The notes: a model not told the origin generated them from the sequence alone. Counted from the stretch's first letter, positions 1 to 11,744 are shown. The stretch: DNA of 64,000 nucleotides from an uncultured Alphaproteobacteria bacterium (GCA_902620425.1 CACNHX010000004.1:1-64000); one strand, 5' to 3'. Numbers and translations: made by a program.

Positions 1-1
1 T

Positions 2-538
2 AATGCTCTTATCAATAACGATACAAAGTTTTGTTTTTTATATGGACCAAAAAAATCTGGTAAATCATATCTTTCTAAAATTTGGTTAAAGAAAAATAAT
101 GCAATTGAATATAAGAATAATTATGAAGCACTTATTAATCTACATGATAATATATTAATAGATAATTTAATTTTCAATGATCAAGAAAAAATTTTTCATA
201 TAGTAAATAATTGTATTTTAAATAATTCAAAAATATTAATTACATCAGATATCAAAATTAATTCAATTGATTTCAAATTTAATGACTTATCCTCACGTCT
301 TAAAACATTTTCAAATTTAGAAATTAATCAACCCAATGATGAAATGCTTTTAGCTATATTGACAAAGTTACTAGTTGATAAACAATTTATAATAAAATCT
401 AATGAAATTTTTGAATATATTCTTAGAAGGGTAGATAGAAGTTATCAGGGTATTAATGAAATAGTAGAAAAATTAGATGTATTATCATTAGAAAAAAAAA
501 GACAATTAACAATACCATTAATAAAAGAAATAATGTAG
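2..538 (+). CDS. DnaA/Hda-like AAA+ ATPase, 5'-truncated by window edge
   Basis: The open frame containing ORF 344..538 extends upstream to the window edge (frame from nt 2) and encodes [15 protein letters not shown] (Walker A) and a C-terminal DnaA-like helical region; the ORF track shows only the part after an internal ATG. Confidence 0.7.
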   Translation, partial: NALINNDTKFCFLYGPKKSGKSYLSKIWLKKNNAIEYKNNYEALINLHDNILIDNLIFNDQEKIFHIVNNCILNNSKILITSDIKINSIDFKFNDLSSRLKTFSNLEINQPNDEMLLAILTKLLVDKQFIIKSNEIFEYILRRVDRSYQGINEIVEKLDVLSLEKKRQLTIPLIKEIM

Positions 539-551
539 ATGGAGCAAAATT

Positions 552-2318
552 ATGAATAAATATAGATCCCATTTATGTTCTGATTTATCAATTAAAAATT
601 TGGGTGAAAAAGTAAATTTATCTGGTTGGGCTGATACAATTAGAGATCATGGAAACCTATTATTTATTGACTTAAGAGATAATTACGGAATTACACAATG
701 TGTTATTGACGGATCCCACTCTTTATTTGTAGAAATAAGTAAATTAAGTAATGAAAGTGTTCTAACAATTAGTGGAGAAGTTGTTAAAAGATCTGATGAG
801 ACAATTAACAAAAATCTTCAAACAGGTGAAATTGAAATAAAGATTCAAGATTACAAAATTTTATCTAAATCTGAAATTCTTCCCTTACCTGTTAATTCAG
901 ATATCGAATATGGAGAAGAAATAAGATTAAAATATAGATTTTTAGATTTAAGAAGAAATAAACTTCACAAAAACATTATATTAAGAAGTAAAATCATATC
1001 AGATATTAGAAAGAAAATGATAGATAGAAATTTTGTTGAATTCCAAACTCCCATTCTTACTTCATCATCACCAGAAGGAGCAAGAGATTATTTAGTTCCC
1101 TCTAGAATACATCAGGGTAAATTTTATGCTCTTCCTCAAGCACCTCAACAATTTAAACAATTATTAATGATTGCTGGTTTTGATAAATATTTTCAAATTG
1201 CACCTTGTTTTAGAGATGAAGATAGTAGAGCAGATCGCTCTCCAGGTGAATTCTATCAACTAGATTTTGAAATGAGCTTTGTTACTCAGGAAGATGTATT
1301 TGAAGCTATTGAGCCAGTTTTATTTGAAATATTTGATGAAAATAAAAAAAATACAGAAATTAAGGTAAGTCCATATCCATTTAGGAGAATACCTTACAAG
1401 GAGTCGATGGAAGTTTATGGTTCTGATAAGCCTGATTTACGTAATCCACTTATTATTGATGATTGTACAAATGTATTTAAAGGTTCAAATTTTAAAATAT
1501 TTAGTGACCAAATAGAAAAAGGATCAGTTGTTAAGGGAATAATTGTTAAAAATACTGGCGATCAACCTAGAAGTTTCTTTGATAAATTAAACAATTGGGC
1601 AAGAGAAGAAGGTGCAGCTGGATTAGGCTATATTTCATTCACAGAAAATAGTTTTAAAGGACCTATTGCAAAGAATTTAAATGAAGATCAATTATTATTA
1701 TTAAAACTTGAGGAAAATGATTCAATATTTTTCATTTGTGATAAATTAAAAGAGGCTCAATTATTTTCTGGTAAAGTAAGAGAAAAAATTTGTAATGATT
1801 TAAATTTACTTAATAAAAATTCTTTTGAATTTTGTTGGATAGTTGATTTTCCAATGTATGAAATTGATGAAAAAACTAATAAAATACAATTTAGTCATAA
1901 TCCTTTTTCGATGCCTCAAGGTGAGATGGAAGCTTTAGAAAAAAAAGACCCTCTTGATATAAAAGCATATCAATACGATATTGTATGTAATGGTGTAGAG
2001 TTATCTTCTGGGGCAATTAGAAATCATAAACCAGAAATTATGTATAAAGCCTTTGATATAGCCGGATATTCGAAAAAAGAATTAGAGGATAAATTTTCAG
2101 GAATGCTCAATGCTCTCAAGTTTGGAGCACCTCCTCACGGAGGTAGTGCACCAGGTATTGATAGAATTGTTATGTTACTTGCTGATGAGCCAAACATTAG
2201 AGAAGTAATAGCATTTCCAATGAATCAACAAGCTATGGATTTAATGATGGACGCCCCTGCAAGTATCGATAAAGAAAGGTTAGAAGAATTGGGTATTAAA
2301 TTAATAAATAAAAATTAA
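552..2318 (+). CDS. aspS: aspartyl-tRNA synthetase
   Basis: 588 aa; class II aaRS motifs ([43 protein letters not shown]) and N-terminal OB fold ([20 protein letters not shown]). Confidence 0.97.
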   Translation: MNKYRSHLCSDLSIKNLGEKVNLSGWADTIRDHGNLLFIDLRDNYGITQCVIDGSHSLFVEISKLSNESVLTISGEVVKRSDETINKNLQTGEIEIKIQDYKILSKSEILPLPVNSDIEYGEEIRLKYRFLDLRRNKLHKNIILRSKIISDIRKKMIDRNFVEFQTPILTSSSPEGARDYLVPSRIHQGKFYALPQAPQQFKQLLMIAGFDKYFQIAPCFRDEDSRADRSPGEFYQLDFEMSFVTQEDVFEAIEPVLFEIFDENKKNTEIKVSPYPFRRIPYKESMEVYGSDKPDLRNPLIIDDCTNVFKGSNFKIFSDQIEKGSVVKGIIVKNTGDQPRSFFDKLNNWAREEGAAGLGYISFTENSFKGPIAKNLNEDQLLLLKLEENDSIFFICDKLKEAQLFSGKVREKICNDLNLLNKNSFEFCWIVDFPMYEIDEKTNKIQFSHNPFSMPQGEMEALEKKDPLDIKAYQYDIVCNGVELSSGAIRNHKPEIMYKAFDIAGYSKKELEDKFSGMLNALKFGAPPHGGSAPGIDRIVMLLADEPNIREVIAFPMNQQAMDLMMDAPASIDKERLEELGIKLINKN

Positions 2319-3194
2319 TCCTGTTCCAAAAATCGCAATAATTGTTCCTACCCATGCCCCATAAGAGGGTATTTTTTTTGTTAATATCCACAGAAGAAAT
2401 AATATCATTATTGGGCTTGTGGATGATAGAGTTGCAACAATACCTGCATCAGCTTTTTGTAATGCGATTAAAAGTAAACTCATTCCTAAAGCCATTCCTA
2501 AAAAGCCACTAAGAATTGATTGGTAAATAATTTTTGCTGTAAGATTATTTTTTGTATTAAAAACTTCATAATTTAAAAAAAATGTAAATGATAAAAAAAT
2601 ACATGAAATAGTAGTTCTAATTGCTGCTGAAGCTATTGGATCTGCTCCATTTGATAATATAGGTTTCATCATAACCAATCCAATTGCTTGGCATAAAGCT
2701 GCTCCAATGGATAAAATAATTCCTATATAAAGTGAACCTTCTACCTTTTCCCATCTATGCTCAGATCCTTTTATATCTCCATAGGAAATTGCAAAAACAA
2801 CACCAAAAAAAACAACAAAACATCCAATAATACTAATAGTTGAAGCAAGTTCATTTAGAAAAAAAATATTAATTACTACAGTAAAAGGAGCAGCTAATGA
2901 AAATAAAATATTATTTCTTCTTGGTCCAATTTTTTGCAAAGCAATAAACAATAAAGTGTCACCTAAAAATATACCTACAATTCCTGAAAAAATAATAATA
3001 GTTAAGTAATCAATACTAATTGTATTCCAAGTATTTATATAAAATGTGTAAGTAATTAACATTATTGATACAAAAAATAATCTAAGACGATTAAAAGCTA
3101 AACCTCCAATAGTTCTTGTAACATCTGCTGATACTAAAGATGCTACTGCCCAACAAAGTGCAGCAGCCATTGCAATAAAGTAATAATAGACCAT
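2301..3194 (-). CDS. EamA/DMT-family transporter
   Basis: 297 aa, about 10 TM segments, two EamA-like repeats. Confidence 0.85.
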   Translation of the reverse strand: MVYYYFIAMAAALCWAVASLVSADVTRTIGGLAFNRLRLFFVSIMLITYTFYINTWNTISIDYLTIIIFSGIVGIFLGDTLLFIALQKIGPRRNNILFSLAAPFTVVINIFFLNELASTISIIGCFVVFFGVVFAISYGDIKGSEHRWEKVEGSLYIGIILSIGAALCQAIGLVMMKPILSNGADPIASAAIRTTISCIFLSFTFFLNYEVFNTKNNLTAKIIYQSILSGFLGMALGMSLLLIALQKADAGIVATLSSTSPIMILFLLWILTKKIPSYGAWVGTIIAIFGTGLIFIY

Positions 3195-3202
3195 ATTATT
3201 TA

Positions 3203-3391
3203 TTAAAATAAACTTAAAATAAATTTAATAGGTATTGATAGATACTCACCTAAGAGATGTTCTTGTAATGCAAATCTTTTAATTAATCCTGTAGCTCTTA
3301 ATATTGCATATATTACTAAAGCCCATAAATAAATTCCAAAAATAAAATTTATGTATGATATTATTTTTTTAAATTTGTTATAATAATTCAT
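3203..3391 (-). CDS. small hypothetical membrane protein
   Basis: 62 aa ORF with one hydrophobic helix, fits the gap between its neighbours. Confidence 0.5.
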   Translation of the reverse strand: MNYYNKFKKIISYINFIFGIYLWALVIYAILRATGLIKRFALQEHLLGEYLSIPIKFILSLF

Positions 3392-4009
3392 ATGAAACCT
3401 AAATATTGGAATAAAGGTAAGATTTATCTATCAAATAAAGATAAAGTTTTGAAGAAATTAATTCAAACTTATAGGAATGAATATTTAAATCTAAATTCTA
3501 ATTATTTTCATTCATTAATTAATTCAATAATTGGTCAACAAATATCAGTATCTGCAGCTGATTCGATGAAAACTAAATTTTTTAAACTTAATAGAAATAT
3601 AACACCACAAACAGTATCAAAATTACGTACTACAGATTTACGAAAATGCGGTCTATCAAGACAAAAAATTTTGTATATTAGAAATATTTCTAAATTTTTT
3701 TTACAAAACAAGAATTTCATAAAAAATATAAATAAATCTTCTGAAGAAGAAATTTATAAGAATTTAATTGAAATAAAAGGAGTAGGGAATTGGACTATTC
3801 ATATGTTTTTAATGTTTAGTTATGGAAGTTCAAATATTTTTCCAACAGGTGATTTAGGGTTTTTGAAAGCTATTTCAAAACTTTATAAGGTTCAGCTTCC
3901 TATAAGTGAAAGAAAACTTAAGTTGCTTTATAGAAAATGGAGCCCATATAGTTCACAAGCCACATGGTATTTATGGAGATCATTAGACCCCATTCCAGTT
4001 AATTATTGA
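3392..4009 (+). CDS. DNA-3-methyladenine glycosylase II (HhH-GPD family)
   Basis: 205 aa; IIGQQISVSAADSM, IKGVGNWTIHMFLMF...FPTGDLGFLKA (HhH-GPD with catalytic Asp). Confidence 0.9.
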   Translation: MKPKYWNKGKIYLSNKDKVLKKLIQTYRNEYLNLNSNYFHSLINSIIGQQISVSAADSMKTKFFKLNRNITPQTVSKLRTTDLRKCGLSRQKILYIRNISKFFLQNKNFIKNINKSSEEEIYKNLIEIKGVGNWTIHMFLMFSYGSSNIFPTGDLGFLKAISKLYKVQLPISERKLKLLYRKWSPYSSQATWYLWRSLDPIPVNY

Positions 4010-5441
4010 TATTTGCTCCTTGCTCAATCCAAACTTTTAATATCTCTCTTTCATTTTTTGTAATACCAGTAAGATTATTCGGAGGCATAATTTCAGCATC
4101 AATGGCCTGAGCCTTGATTAATTTTATATTATTTACAATATCTTGAGCTGTGTCATATACAACTCCTTTTGGTGCCGCTTCAATACCTTCAAAGGTTGGG
4201 TATTTAGCATGACATGTTCCACATCTGTATTTAATTATATTTTGTACTTCATTGAAACTGACTAATTCTAAAGAAAGAGATGCATTTGCATCTTTTTTTT
4301 CAAATATTGAAAGACTACTTAAAGTCATTAAAAAAAACATGATTAAACCAGCTGATGGTAAAATCCAAAATTTATATTGTTTTTTATTTCTTAAATTAAA
4401 GTAATGGCGAGTTAAAATTCCAGCTATTGATATAACAGCTAAAATTAACCAATTATTTACTGCCCCATATGTAAAAGAAAAATGTGAACTAATCATAATA
4501 AATAAAACAGGTAGTGTAAAATAATTATTATGAATTGATCTGTTTTTTGCTTCTAATGAAAGATTTAAATTTGGCTTTTGTTTATTTTCAGCGGAGGTAA
4601 CAAGATTTCTTTGAGCAGGAATAATGATCCTAAAAACATTCGCTGCCATAATGGTACCAATAATTGCTCCAACATGTATGTATGCAGCTCTTGATCCATA
4701 AATTTGAGTCAAAAAATAACTTAATAATACAAATAATAAAACACCAGTTGCAATCAAAGTTTGTTCATTATCTTTTAAAACATTTTTACAAAGATAATCA
4801 TATAGAAGCCAAGATCCTATAAGTAAGAATATAGATATTAATATTGCTTGAAGTGGTGTTAATATAATACCGCTTGCTCCCAACATCATAGAGCTTGCAT
4901 TTAAATAATAAACTAAAATAAGTAGTACAAAACCACTTATCCAAGTTGCATACGCCTCCCATTTAAACCAATGAAGAACTTTAGGAAGTTTTTTAGGAGG
5001 TCCTTTTAATTTTTCAATTCTATAAAACCCACCTGAATGAACAGACCATAAATAACCATCAAGGTGTTTAAAATCCGGATCATCTCTTTCCAGTCTACTA
5101 TCTAGCCAATTAAAATAAAATGATGTTCCAATCCATGCTACACCAACAATTATATGAACCCATCTAACAATTAAATGTAACCACTCAGAATACACTGCAA
5201 ATAAAGTTTCTGTTGGAACACCTAAATTATAAAAAGCTGCAGTAAATGATATGACTATAGTTGTTGCAATTACAATATAGAGCCTTTGTTCTTTTGATTT
5301 TAAACCTGAAAATGCCCCAAGGATAAAAAATAGTAATAATCCTAATAATGCTGATGCTGGTAATGATAAAAGTAAATTATGAAAAAAGGTTTGGAAGTCA
5401 TAAGATTGAACTGGCGCAACAATTTTAAGAAATAATTCCAT
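3999..5441 (-). CDS. puuD: membrane-bound urate hydroxylase/oxidase with C-terminal cytochrome c domain (PuuD family)
   Basis: 480 aa polytopic N-terminal part (HLIVRWVHIIVGVAWIGTSFYFNWLD) plus heme motif YRCGTCHAKYP and EIMPPNN; adjacent to xanthine dehydrogenase and HIUase genes. Confidence 0.92.
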   Translation of the reverse strand: MELFLKIVAPVQSYDFQTFFHNLLLSLPASALLGLLLFFILGAFSGLKSKEQRLYIVIATTIVISFTAAFYNLGVPTETLFAVYSEWLHLIVRWVHIIVGVAWIGTSFYFNWLDSRLERDDPDFKHLDGYLWSVHSGGFYRIEKLKGPPKKLPKVLHWFKWEAYATWISGFVLLILVYYLNASSMMLGASGIILTPLQAILISIFLLIGSWLLYDYLCKNVLKDNEQTLIATGVLLFVLLSYFLTQIYGSRAAYIHVGAIIGTIMAANVFRIIIPAQRNLVTSAENKQKPNLNLSLEAKNRSIHNNYFTLPVLFIMISSHFSFTYGAVNNWLILAVISIAGILTRHYFNLRNKKQYKFWILPSAGLIMFFLMTLSSLSIFEKKDANASLSLELVSFNEVQNIIKYRCGTCHAKYPTFEGIEAAPKGVVYDTAQDIVNNIKLIKAQAIDAEIMPPNNLTGITKNEREILKVWIEQGANINN

Positions 5442-5442
5442 A

Positions 5443-5910
5443 TTAATATCTTATTTTATTTTCTTCTTTTTCCCAAATATTAAATGCTTTTATAGCTTCG
5501 TCACGTGAAATTTGACTGATAGGAATTTTTCTCTCTTTTATTCCTAATGATAGTTCATCATAAATAAACTTGTCATCAAATTTAATTTTTGCAGCATCTT
5601 CTCTAGAATTACCATAATATACTTTGTCTATATGTGACCAATATATCGCACTCAAGCACATAGGACATGGTTCGCAACTGGAATACAATTCACAACCTTC
5701 TAAGTTAAAGGTATTTAATTTTTGACATGCATTTCTAATAGCAACAATTTCAGCATGGGCAGTAGGATCATTGTTAAATGTTACTCTATTTACTCCCTCT
5801 GCAATAATTTCATTTTCTTTTACAATTACGCATCCAAAGGGACCTCCATTATTTTTGATATTATCAATTGAAAGTAAAATAGCTCTTTTCATAAAATCTA
5901 TGTTTGTCAT
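5443..5910 (-). CDS. guaD: guanine deaminase (cytidine-deaminase-fold)
   Basis: 155 aa; TAHAEIVAIRNAC and SSCEPCPMCLSAIYWS zinc motifs; purine gene context. Confidence 0.88.
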   Translation of the reverse strand: MTNIDFMKRAILLSIDNIKNNGGPFGCVIVKENEIIAEGVNRVTFNNDPTAHAEIVAIRNACQKLNTFNLEGCELYSSCEPCPMCLSAIYWSHIDKVYYGNSREDAAKIKFDDKFIYDELSLGIKERKIPISQISRDEAIKAFNIWEKEENKIRY

Positions 5911-6737
5911 ATAATTTTTTTAATTTTATTATTTGATAAATGTTTCAAGCTATTTTTTATTGATATTATTCTTGTAATTATTGAGAAAGCTATTTCATTC
6001 GGATCTTTTGAATTACCAATATCAATTCCAATCGGACACTCAATTTTATCAACTATTGATTTATTGTGACCATTATCAATCAATCTTTTATAAAACCTTT
6101 TTTTCTTTGTAAGAGATCCAATTAAACCAACAAAAGTATTATTTTTTTTTAAAATTTCATTTAATATTTTTAAGTCATAATCATGACTGTGAGTTAAGAC
6201 TATAAAATAAGAATTATCTTCTAGTTTTGATACAATCTCCCAAGGTTTTTTTGAAAGTAAATAATTTATATCTTTGATATTTGTCATTTTTAAATAATCT
6301 TCTCTTGAATCAATTATAAAAGTATTAAAATTAATATTTTCTAATTTAGAAATTAATGCTTGACCAATATGTCCGGATCCAAAGATATATAAGTTAGGTT
6401 TAACATTATTAACAATATATTCATCTTTTAGTGCATCTTTGGAATTATTATGTAAGCTTAATTTAACTTGTACGTATCCACCACAACATTGTCCAATTCC
6501 TGGTCCGAGTGGAATATTCATTACTTTATTAGCTATATTTTTATCTATTAATTTTTTTGCTTCATCTATAACTAAATATTCTAAGTTTCCGCCACCTATA
6601 GTTCCAAAGATAGTATCAGTTGAGATTAATATAATGTCATCTAAACTATTTGGCGATGATCCTTTAACTTCAATAATTTTAGCTTTAACTATTTTACTGT
6701 TAAAACTTATATTTTTACTTAACTTTTTAAGTTTCAT
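5907..6737 (-). CDS. xdhC: xanthine dehydrogenase accessory protein XdhC
   Basis: 276 aa; GTIGGGNLEYLVIDEAKK and IFGSGHIGQALISKL; overlaps guaD and abuts xdhB. Confidence 0.92.
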   Translation of the reverse strand: MKLKKLSKNISFNSKIVKAKIIEVKGSSPNSLDDIILISTDTIFGTIGGGNLEYLVIDEAKKLIDKNIANKVMNIPLGPGIGQCCGGYVQVKLSLHNNSKDALKDEYIVNNVKPNLYIFGSGHIGQALISKLENINFNTFIIDSREDYLKMTNIKDINYLLSKKPWEIVSKLEDNSYFIVLTHSHDYDLKILNEILKKNNTFVGLIGSLTKKKRFYKRLIDNGHNKSIVDKIECPIGIDIGNSKDPNEIAFSIITRIISIKNSLKHLSNNKIKKII

Positions 6738-6738
6738 A

Positions 6739-9012
6739 TTAGTGCAAACTTTTTAATATATTTTCAGCAGTAGCAGGTGCAATTAATTTTTCAGAATTTT
6801 TTTCTTCATTAGCATTACATACTGCGTCCTTTAGTGCGATAAAACTTGAAATTGCTAGCATAAATGGTGGCTCTCCAACAGCTTTAGAGCGATTAATAAC
6901 CTTCTCTTTATTAAAACCACGATCATATATTTCAACATTAAATTTAAATGGTGTTTCACCGGCGGTAGGTATTTTGTAAGTAGAAGGACTATGAGTTGTT
7001 AGAATTCCATTTGATTTCCAAGATACTTCTTCAGTTGTGAGCCAACCTAATCCTTGAATATAGCCACCCTCAATTTGCCCTTTATCAATTCTCTTATTTA
7101 TAGAATTGCCAACATCATGAATTATATCTACTTGAAGTATTTTATTTTCACCAGTTAATTTATCAATAATTACTTCTGTTACTGCTGCACCATAAGTAAA
7201 ATACAAGAACGGCCTTCCTTGAAGTGTTTTTGTATTCACATTAATTTTGTCAGTTTTATAGAAACCTGAAGATGACAATGGAATTCTATTTAAGTAAGCA
7301 GTATTTATCAATTCTTTAAAAGATATTTTTCTTTTATCAAAATAAACAAAATTATTTTCATATTTTATTTTGCTATTTGTTTTAAAATAATCATAGATAA
7401 ATTCATTTAGACCTGATTTGATATTATTTATAGCATTAACAATTGCTGCTCCATTTATATCAGTTGTAGCTGATGCTGCACTTGCTGATGTGTTAGGCAC
7501 TTTTTCTGTATCCGTTGAAGAGATTTTTATATTTTCGTAATTAAGACCAAATTCATTTGAAGCCACTAAAGCAAGTTTTGTCATTAATCCTTGACCCATT
7601 TCAATTCCTCCATGATTTAAATGAATGGATCCATCAGTGTAAATATGAACTAAGGCACCACCTTGGTTTAAATGAGTAGTTGTAAATGATATTCCAAACT
7701 TTACAGGTGTTATTGCTATTCCTTTTTTAAGAACTTTATTTTTTTTATTAAAATTATTAATTTCTGCTTTTCTTTTTTTGTAATTAGATTTCTTAATTAG
7801 TTTATTAAAAATATCTTCAATCACATTGTCAGTAATTCTCATCCCATAATGTGTAGTATTTTTAATTTTTTCTTTATAAAAATTAACTTTTCTTATTTCA
7901 CTTGCTTCTAGTTTTAATTTTTGAGAAATATTTTCAATTATATTTTCAATACAAAACATTCCTTGAGGCCCACCAAATCCGCGAAAAGCAGTATTTGAAA
8001 CAGTATTTGTTTTACATCTATACGAATTAATTTCTATATTTGGTATGTAGTATGCATTATCTATATGATAGATGGCTCTATCATTTATAGCTCCTGATAA
8101 ATCTGGAGAGATACCACATCTCGATGCCATCATTATTTTTAGAGCAAGTATTTCGCCATTATTATTAAAACCTACTTCATAATCAAATAAAAAATCGTGC
8201 CTTTTTCCAGTCATGATCATATCATCATCTCTATCGACTCTTAACTTTACTGGTTTAGATAACTTTTTTGCTGCAATGCTTGTAATGGCTGCAAACAAAA
8301 AAGATTGTGTTTCTTTTCCTCCAAAACCACCACCAATTCTTCTTACTATCACATGGATACTATTGTAATTTTGTTTAAGAACTTTACCAATAATTTGCTG
8401 TGTTTCTGATGGATGTTGTGTTGAAGAATAAACTAATAAATTATTATCTTCTTGTGGAATAGTCATTGAAATTTGACCTTCTAAATAAAAATGATCTTGA
8501 CCGCCTGAATATAATTTACCTTTTAGAATGTTGTCAGATTTTTTAAACCCATCTTTTATATTTCCTCTAGTTAGATGCTTCGGTTTTAAAACAAATGATT
8601 TTTTCTTTAATGCTTCTTCAATTGAAACGATCGGTTTAGATATTTTTAAGTCTATTTTTACTTTTAATGCAGCTTTTTTTGCTAAATTATTGGTTTTTGC
8701 TATAACTGCAAAAATTGGTTGCCCATAATATTCTATATTTTTTGAAGTAAATATTTTATCTCCCTTAAATATTGGCCCAACATCATTTATACCTTCAATA
8801 TCTTTTTCAGTAATAATGTCTACTACACCATCTGAAGATAAAACATCTTTATAATCAATTTTTTTTATTACTCCTTTACTACAATTACTGTATCCAATTA
8901 CTGCGTGAAGTAAATTTTTAGGTTCTGATATATCATCAGTATAAATTGCTTTTCCAGTAACATGTTTTACTGCACTTTCATGTTCAATATTTTTTGTAAA
9001 TATTTTATCCAT
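6739..9012 (-). CDS. xdhB: xanthine dehydrogenase molybdopterin-binding subunit
   Basis: 757 aa; RIGGGFGGKETQ, NTAFRGFGGPQGMFCIENIIE, VGEPPFMLAISSFIALKDAV. Confidence 0.96.
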   Translation of the reverse strand: MDKIFTKNIEHESAVKHVTGKAIYTDDISEPKNLLHAVIGYSNCSKGVIKKIDYKDVLSSDGVVDIITEKDIEGINDVGPIFKGDKIFTSKNIEYYGQPIFAVIAKTNNLAKKAALKVKIDLKISKPIVSIEEALKKKSFVLKPKHLTRGNIKDGFKKSDNILKGKLYSGGQDHFYLEGQISMTIPQEDNNLLVYSSTQHPSETQQIIGKVLKQNYNSIHVIVRRIGGGFGGKETQSFLFAAITSIAAKKLSKPVKLRVDRDDDMIMTGKRHDFLFDYEVGFNNNGEILALKIMMASRCGISPDLSGAINDRAIYHIDNAYYIPNIEINSYRCKTNTVSNTAFRGFGGPQGMFCIENIIENISQKLKLEASEIRKVNFYKEKIKNTTHYGMRITDNVIEDIFNKLIKKSNYKKRKAEINNFNKKNKVLKKGIAITPVKFGISFTTTHLNQGGALVHIYTDGSIHLNHGGIEMGQGLMTKLALVASNEFGLNYENIKISSTDTEKVPNTSASAASATTDINGAAIVNAINNIKSGLNEFIYDYFKTNSKIKYENNFVYFDKRKISFKELINTAYLNRIPLSSSGFYKTDKINVNTKTLQGRPFLYFTYGAAVTEVIIDKLTGENKILQVDIIHDVGNSINKRIDKGQIEGGYIQGLGWLTTEEVSWKSNGILTTHSPSTYKIPTAGETPFKFNVEIYDRGFNKEKVINRSKAVGEPPFMLAISSFIALKDAVCNANEEKNSEKLIAPATAENILKSLH

Positions 9013-10427
9013 TAATATAACGTTGATTTAATTTTATTATTTTCATTTAAAAACCTCTCTAAAAGGTTTTGACTAATTTTAGTTCTATAATTTTTTGACG
9101 CTCTCATATCATCTATTGGATCAAATTCTTTTTTAATAATTTTCTTTGCTTCATTAATATTTTCTTCATTAAATATTTTATTCAATAAAAATTTTTGTGC
9201 TTTTTCAGCTATTTTTGGAGTTTCTGCCAAACCTCCACAAACAATTTTTATTTCTTTAATAATATTTTTTTCAATCCTAGCATTTATAGCCATGAAAACA
9301 GAACTTATGTCATCATCTATTCTTTTTGAAATTTTATAACATTTAAGAATATTTTTTTTATAAATGGGTATTATAATTTCTTTAATTATTTCATTAGGTT
9401 TTATTTTAGTTTTTCGATAGCTGAGAAAATAATTATCCAATAATAAAGTTTTTTTAACTTTTCCTTGAATTACAATTTTACTATTGAGTGCAATTAACAC
9501 AGGCAAACTATCACCTATTGGAGATGCGCTTCCAATGTTACCTCCAAGAGATGCAGTATTTCTTATTTGCTCAGATCCGTATCTTTCAAACATTTTAGCA
9601 AATGTTGGATAAATATTTTCTAAAATTGGTAAAATATCATTTATGGGGGTAGCGGATCCAATGTGTAAATTATTGTTTTTATTTTTAACATAATTTAAAT
9701 CATTATTTGATCCTAAATAAAAAATATTTTTTAAATCTTCTCTTTTTTTTGTCACTTCAAGAGCGAGATCTGTACCCCCAACTAGTAAATGTCCATTACT
9801 AATCTTTTGATAGTCTTTTATTAGAGAATTTAAATTATAATGGATGAAAAACTTAGAATCATTTTTTTTAATAACAATATCAGTTTTCTTAATTGATTTT
9901 AATAATCTAATAACTTTACTTTTTGAAAATTTATTACTTTTATAGCTATACATATTCTTAATTGCATTTTTAATTGGAAGATAACCTGTACATCTACATA
10001 AATTTCCAGAAAGAAATTTATCTATATTTTCTTCTGTTGGTTTTATTTTGTTTTCGTACATATTATACATTGACATAATAATACCAGGTGTACAAAAACC
10101 ACATTGAGATCCGTCACTATCAATCATTGATTGTTGAACAGGATGAAGTTTATTTTTTTGTATATGCTCAACTGTTATTAATTGCTTACCATGCAGAGAA
10201 TACAAAAAAGTAATACACGTGTTTATACTTTTATAAAAAATTTTATTTTCTTTTAATTCTCCTACAACTGCAGTACATGCTCCACAATCACCAGATGCAC
10301 AACCTTCTTTTGTTCCAGTCAACTCATGATTATTACGAAGATAATTTAGTACCGTTGTATTTGTGTCTAAATCTTTGATAGATATTTTTTCTTCATTAAG
10401 AAGAAAATCGATATGCTCTCTAGACAC
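9012..10427 (-). CDS. xdhA: xanthine dehydrogenase small subunit (2Fe-2S + FAD)
   Basis: 471 aa; GCASGDCGACTAVVG and QCGFCTPGIIMSMY...GNLCRCTGYLPI [2Fe-2S] motifs; FAD-binding domain. Confidence 0.96.
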   Translation of the reverse strand: MSREHIDFLLNEEKISIKDLDTNTTVLNYLRNNHELTGTKEGCASGDCGACTAVVGELKENKIFYKSINTCITFLYSLHGKQLITVEHIQKNKLHPVQQSMIDSDGSQCGFCTPGIIMSMYNMYENKIKPTEENIDKFLSGNLCRCTGYLPIKNAIKNMYSYKSNKFSKSKVIRLLKSIKKTDIVIKKNDSKFFIHYNLNSLIKDYQKISNGHLLVGGTDLALEVTKKREDLKNIFYLGSNNDLNYVKNKNNNLHIGSATPINDILPILENIYPTFAKMFERYGSEQIRNTASLGGNIGSASPIGDSLPVLIALNSKIVIQGKVKKTLLLDNYFLSYRKTKIKPNEIIKEIIIPIYKKNILKCYKISKRIDDDISSVFMAINARIEKNIIKEIKIVCGGLAETPKIAEKAQKFLLNKIFNEENINEAKKIIKKEFDPIDDMRASKNYRTKISQNLLERFLNENNKIKSTLY

Positions 10428-10780
10428 TAGCTTCCTCTATATGTTGAATAACTCCACGGGGTAATAAGAAGAGGAACATGGTAGTGCTCTTCTTTGTTAA
10501 TTCCAAATCTAATTATTACGTCATCAAGAAAGAATGGTTCATGAAGATTTGTAAATTCCTTAAAATAACTCCCGCAAAGAAATAATAACTCATATTTTCC
10601 AAGAATAAAATTCTCTTTACCTAATATAGGTTTATCACACCTGCCATCTTCATTGAGAGTGAAATTTGAAATTTTAACTTTATTTTCACCATCAATTTTA
10701 AAAAGAGACCCTTTTATACCAGAACCAGGCTTACCATTATAGGTATCCAAAACATGAGTAGTTAAATATCCTTTAGACAT
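10427..10780 (-). CDS. uraH: 5-hydroxyisourate hydrolase (transthyretin-like)
   Basis: 117 aa; LTTHVLDTYNGKPGSGI, HYHVPLLITPWSYSTYRGS C-terminal YRGS signature. Confidence 0.97.
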   Translation of the reverse strand: MSKGYLTTHVLDTYNGKPGSGIKGSLFKIDGENKVKISNFTLNEDGRCDKPILGKENFILGKYELLFLCGSYFKEFTNLHEPFFLDDVIIRFGINKEEHYHVPLLITPWSYSTYRGS

Positions 10781-10832
10781 AATACTTATTCGTTTATACA
10801 GTATTTAACTAAATATTAAATCAAGCATTTTT
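10781..10832. promoter_or_regulatory. 52-bp divergent intergenic region of the purine catabolic island
   Basis: Only gap separating the leftward (uraH-puuD) and rightward (puuE onward) gene runs; a promoter must lie here or in the flanking codons. No specific operator identified. Confidence 0.5.
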
Positions 10833-11744
10833 ATGAAAGACGACAGAAATTATATAGGTTACGGAAATAATGACTCTAACTTTTATTGGCCTAATAAATC
10901 AAAACTCGCTCTTCAATTTGTTCTAAATTATGAGGAAGGTGCTGAAAATTCAATATTGAATGGCGATGAAGGATCAGAAACTTTTTTATCTGAAATAATT
11001 AATGCGAAGCAAATAATAGGTGCCAGAAATATGAATATGGAATCAATTTATGAATATGGCTCAAGAAGAGGTTTTTGGAGAATACATAATGAGTTTGAAA
11101 AAAGAAAATTACCTCTAACAATATTTGGTGTTGGTATGGCTTTAGAAAAAAATCCTGATGTTTGTGAACAAATAATTAAATCAAATTATGAAGTAGCTAG
11201 CCATGGTTATCGATGGATAGACTATCAAAATATAACTGAGGAAGTTGAAAAAGAACATACTATAAAATGTAACAACATTATTAAAGATATTTTTGGTTAT
11301 TTTCCGTCTGGTTGGTATACTGGTAGAACAAGTCCAAATACAAGAAATATAATTTTAGAAAATACAAATATTATTTACGATAGTGACTCCTATGCTGATG
11401 ATTTACCCTACTGGATAAAAGTAAAAAATAAAAAACATCTAATCATTCCATACACTCTAGATAATAATGATATGAGATTCTCTACCTTACAAGGTTTTAA
11501 CACAGGTGAGGATTTTTATAATTACTTAAAAAACTCATTTGATACATTATACAGAGAAGCAAACGAGTTCAATAAACCAAAAATGATGAGTGTGGGTTTA
11601 CATTGTCGTTTAATAGCTAGACCTGGAAGATTTATGTCTTTGGTAAAATTTTTGAATTATGTTTCTGGTTATAATGATATTTGGATATGCAAAAGAGAGG
11701 AAATTGCCAATTATTGGTATGAAAATTTTAGTGATGAAAATTGA
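10833..11744 (+). CDS. puuE: allantoinase PuuE (polysaccharide-deacetylase-like)
   Basis: 303 aa; YGNNDSNFYWPNKSKLALQFVLNYEEGAENSILNGD, SHGYRWIDYQ, GWYTGRTSPNTR. Confidence 0.95.
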   Translation: MKDDRNYIGYGNNDSNFYWPNKSKLALQFVLNYEEGAENSILNGDEGSETFLSEIINAKQIIGARNMNMESIYEYGSRRGFWRIHNEFEKRKLPLTIFGVGMALEKNPDVCEQIIKSNYEVASHGYRWIDYQNITEEVEKEHTIKCNNIIKDIFGYFPSGWYTGRTSPNTRNIILENTNIIYDSDSYADDLPYWIKVKNKKHLIIPYTLDNNDMRFSTLQGFNTGEDFYNYLKNSFDTLYREANEFNKPKMMSVGLHCRLIARPGRFMSLVKFLNYVSGYNDIWICKREEIANYWYENFSDEN

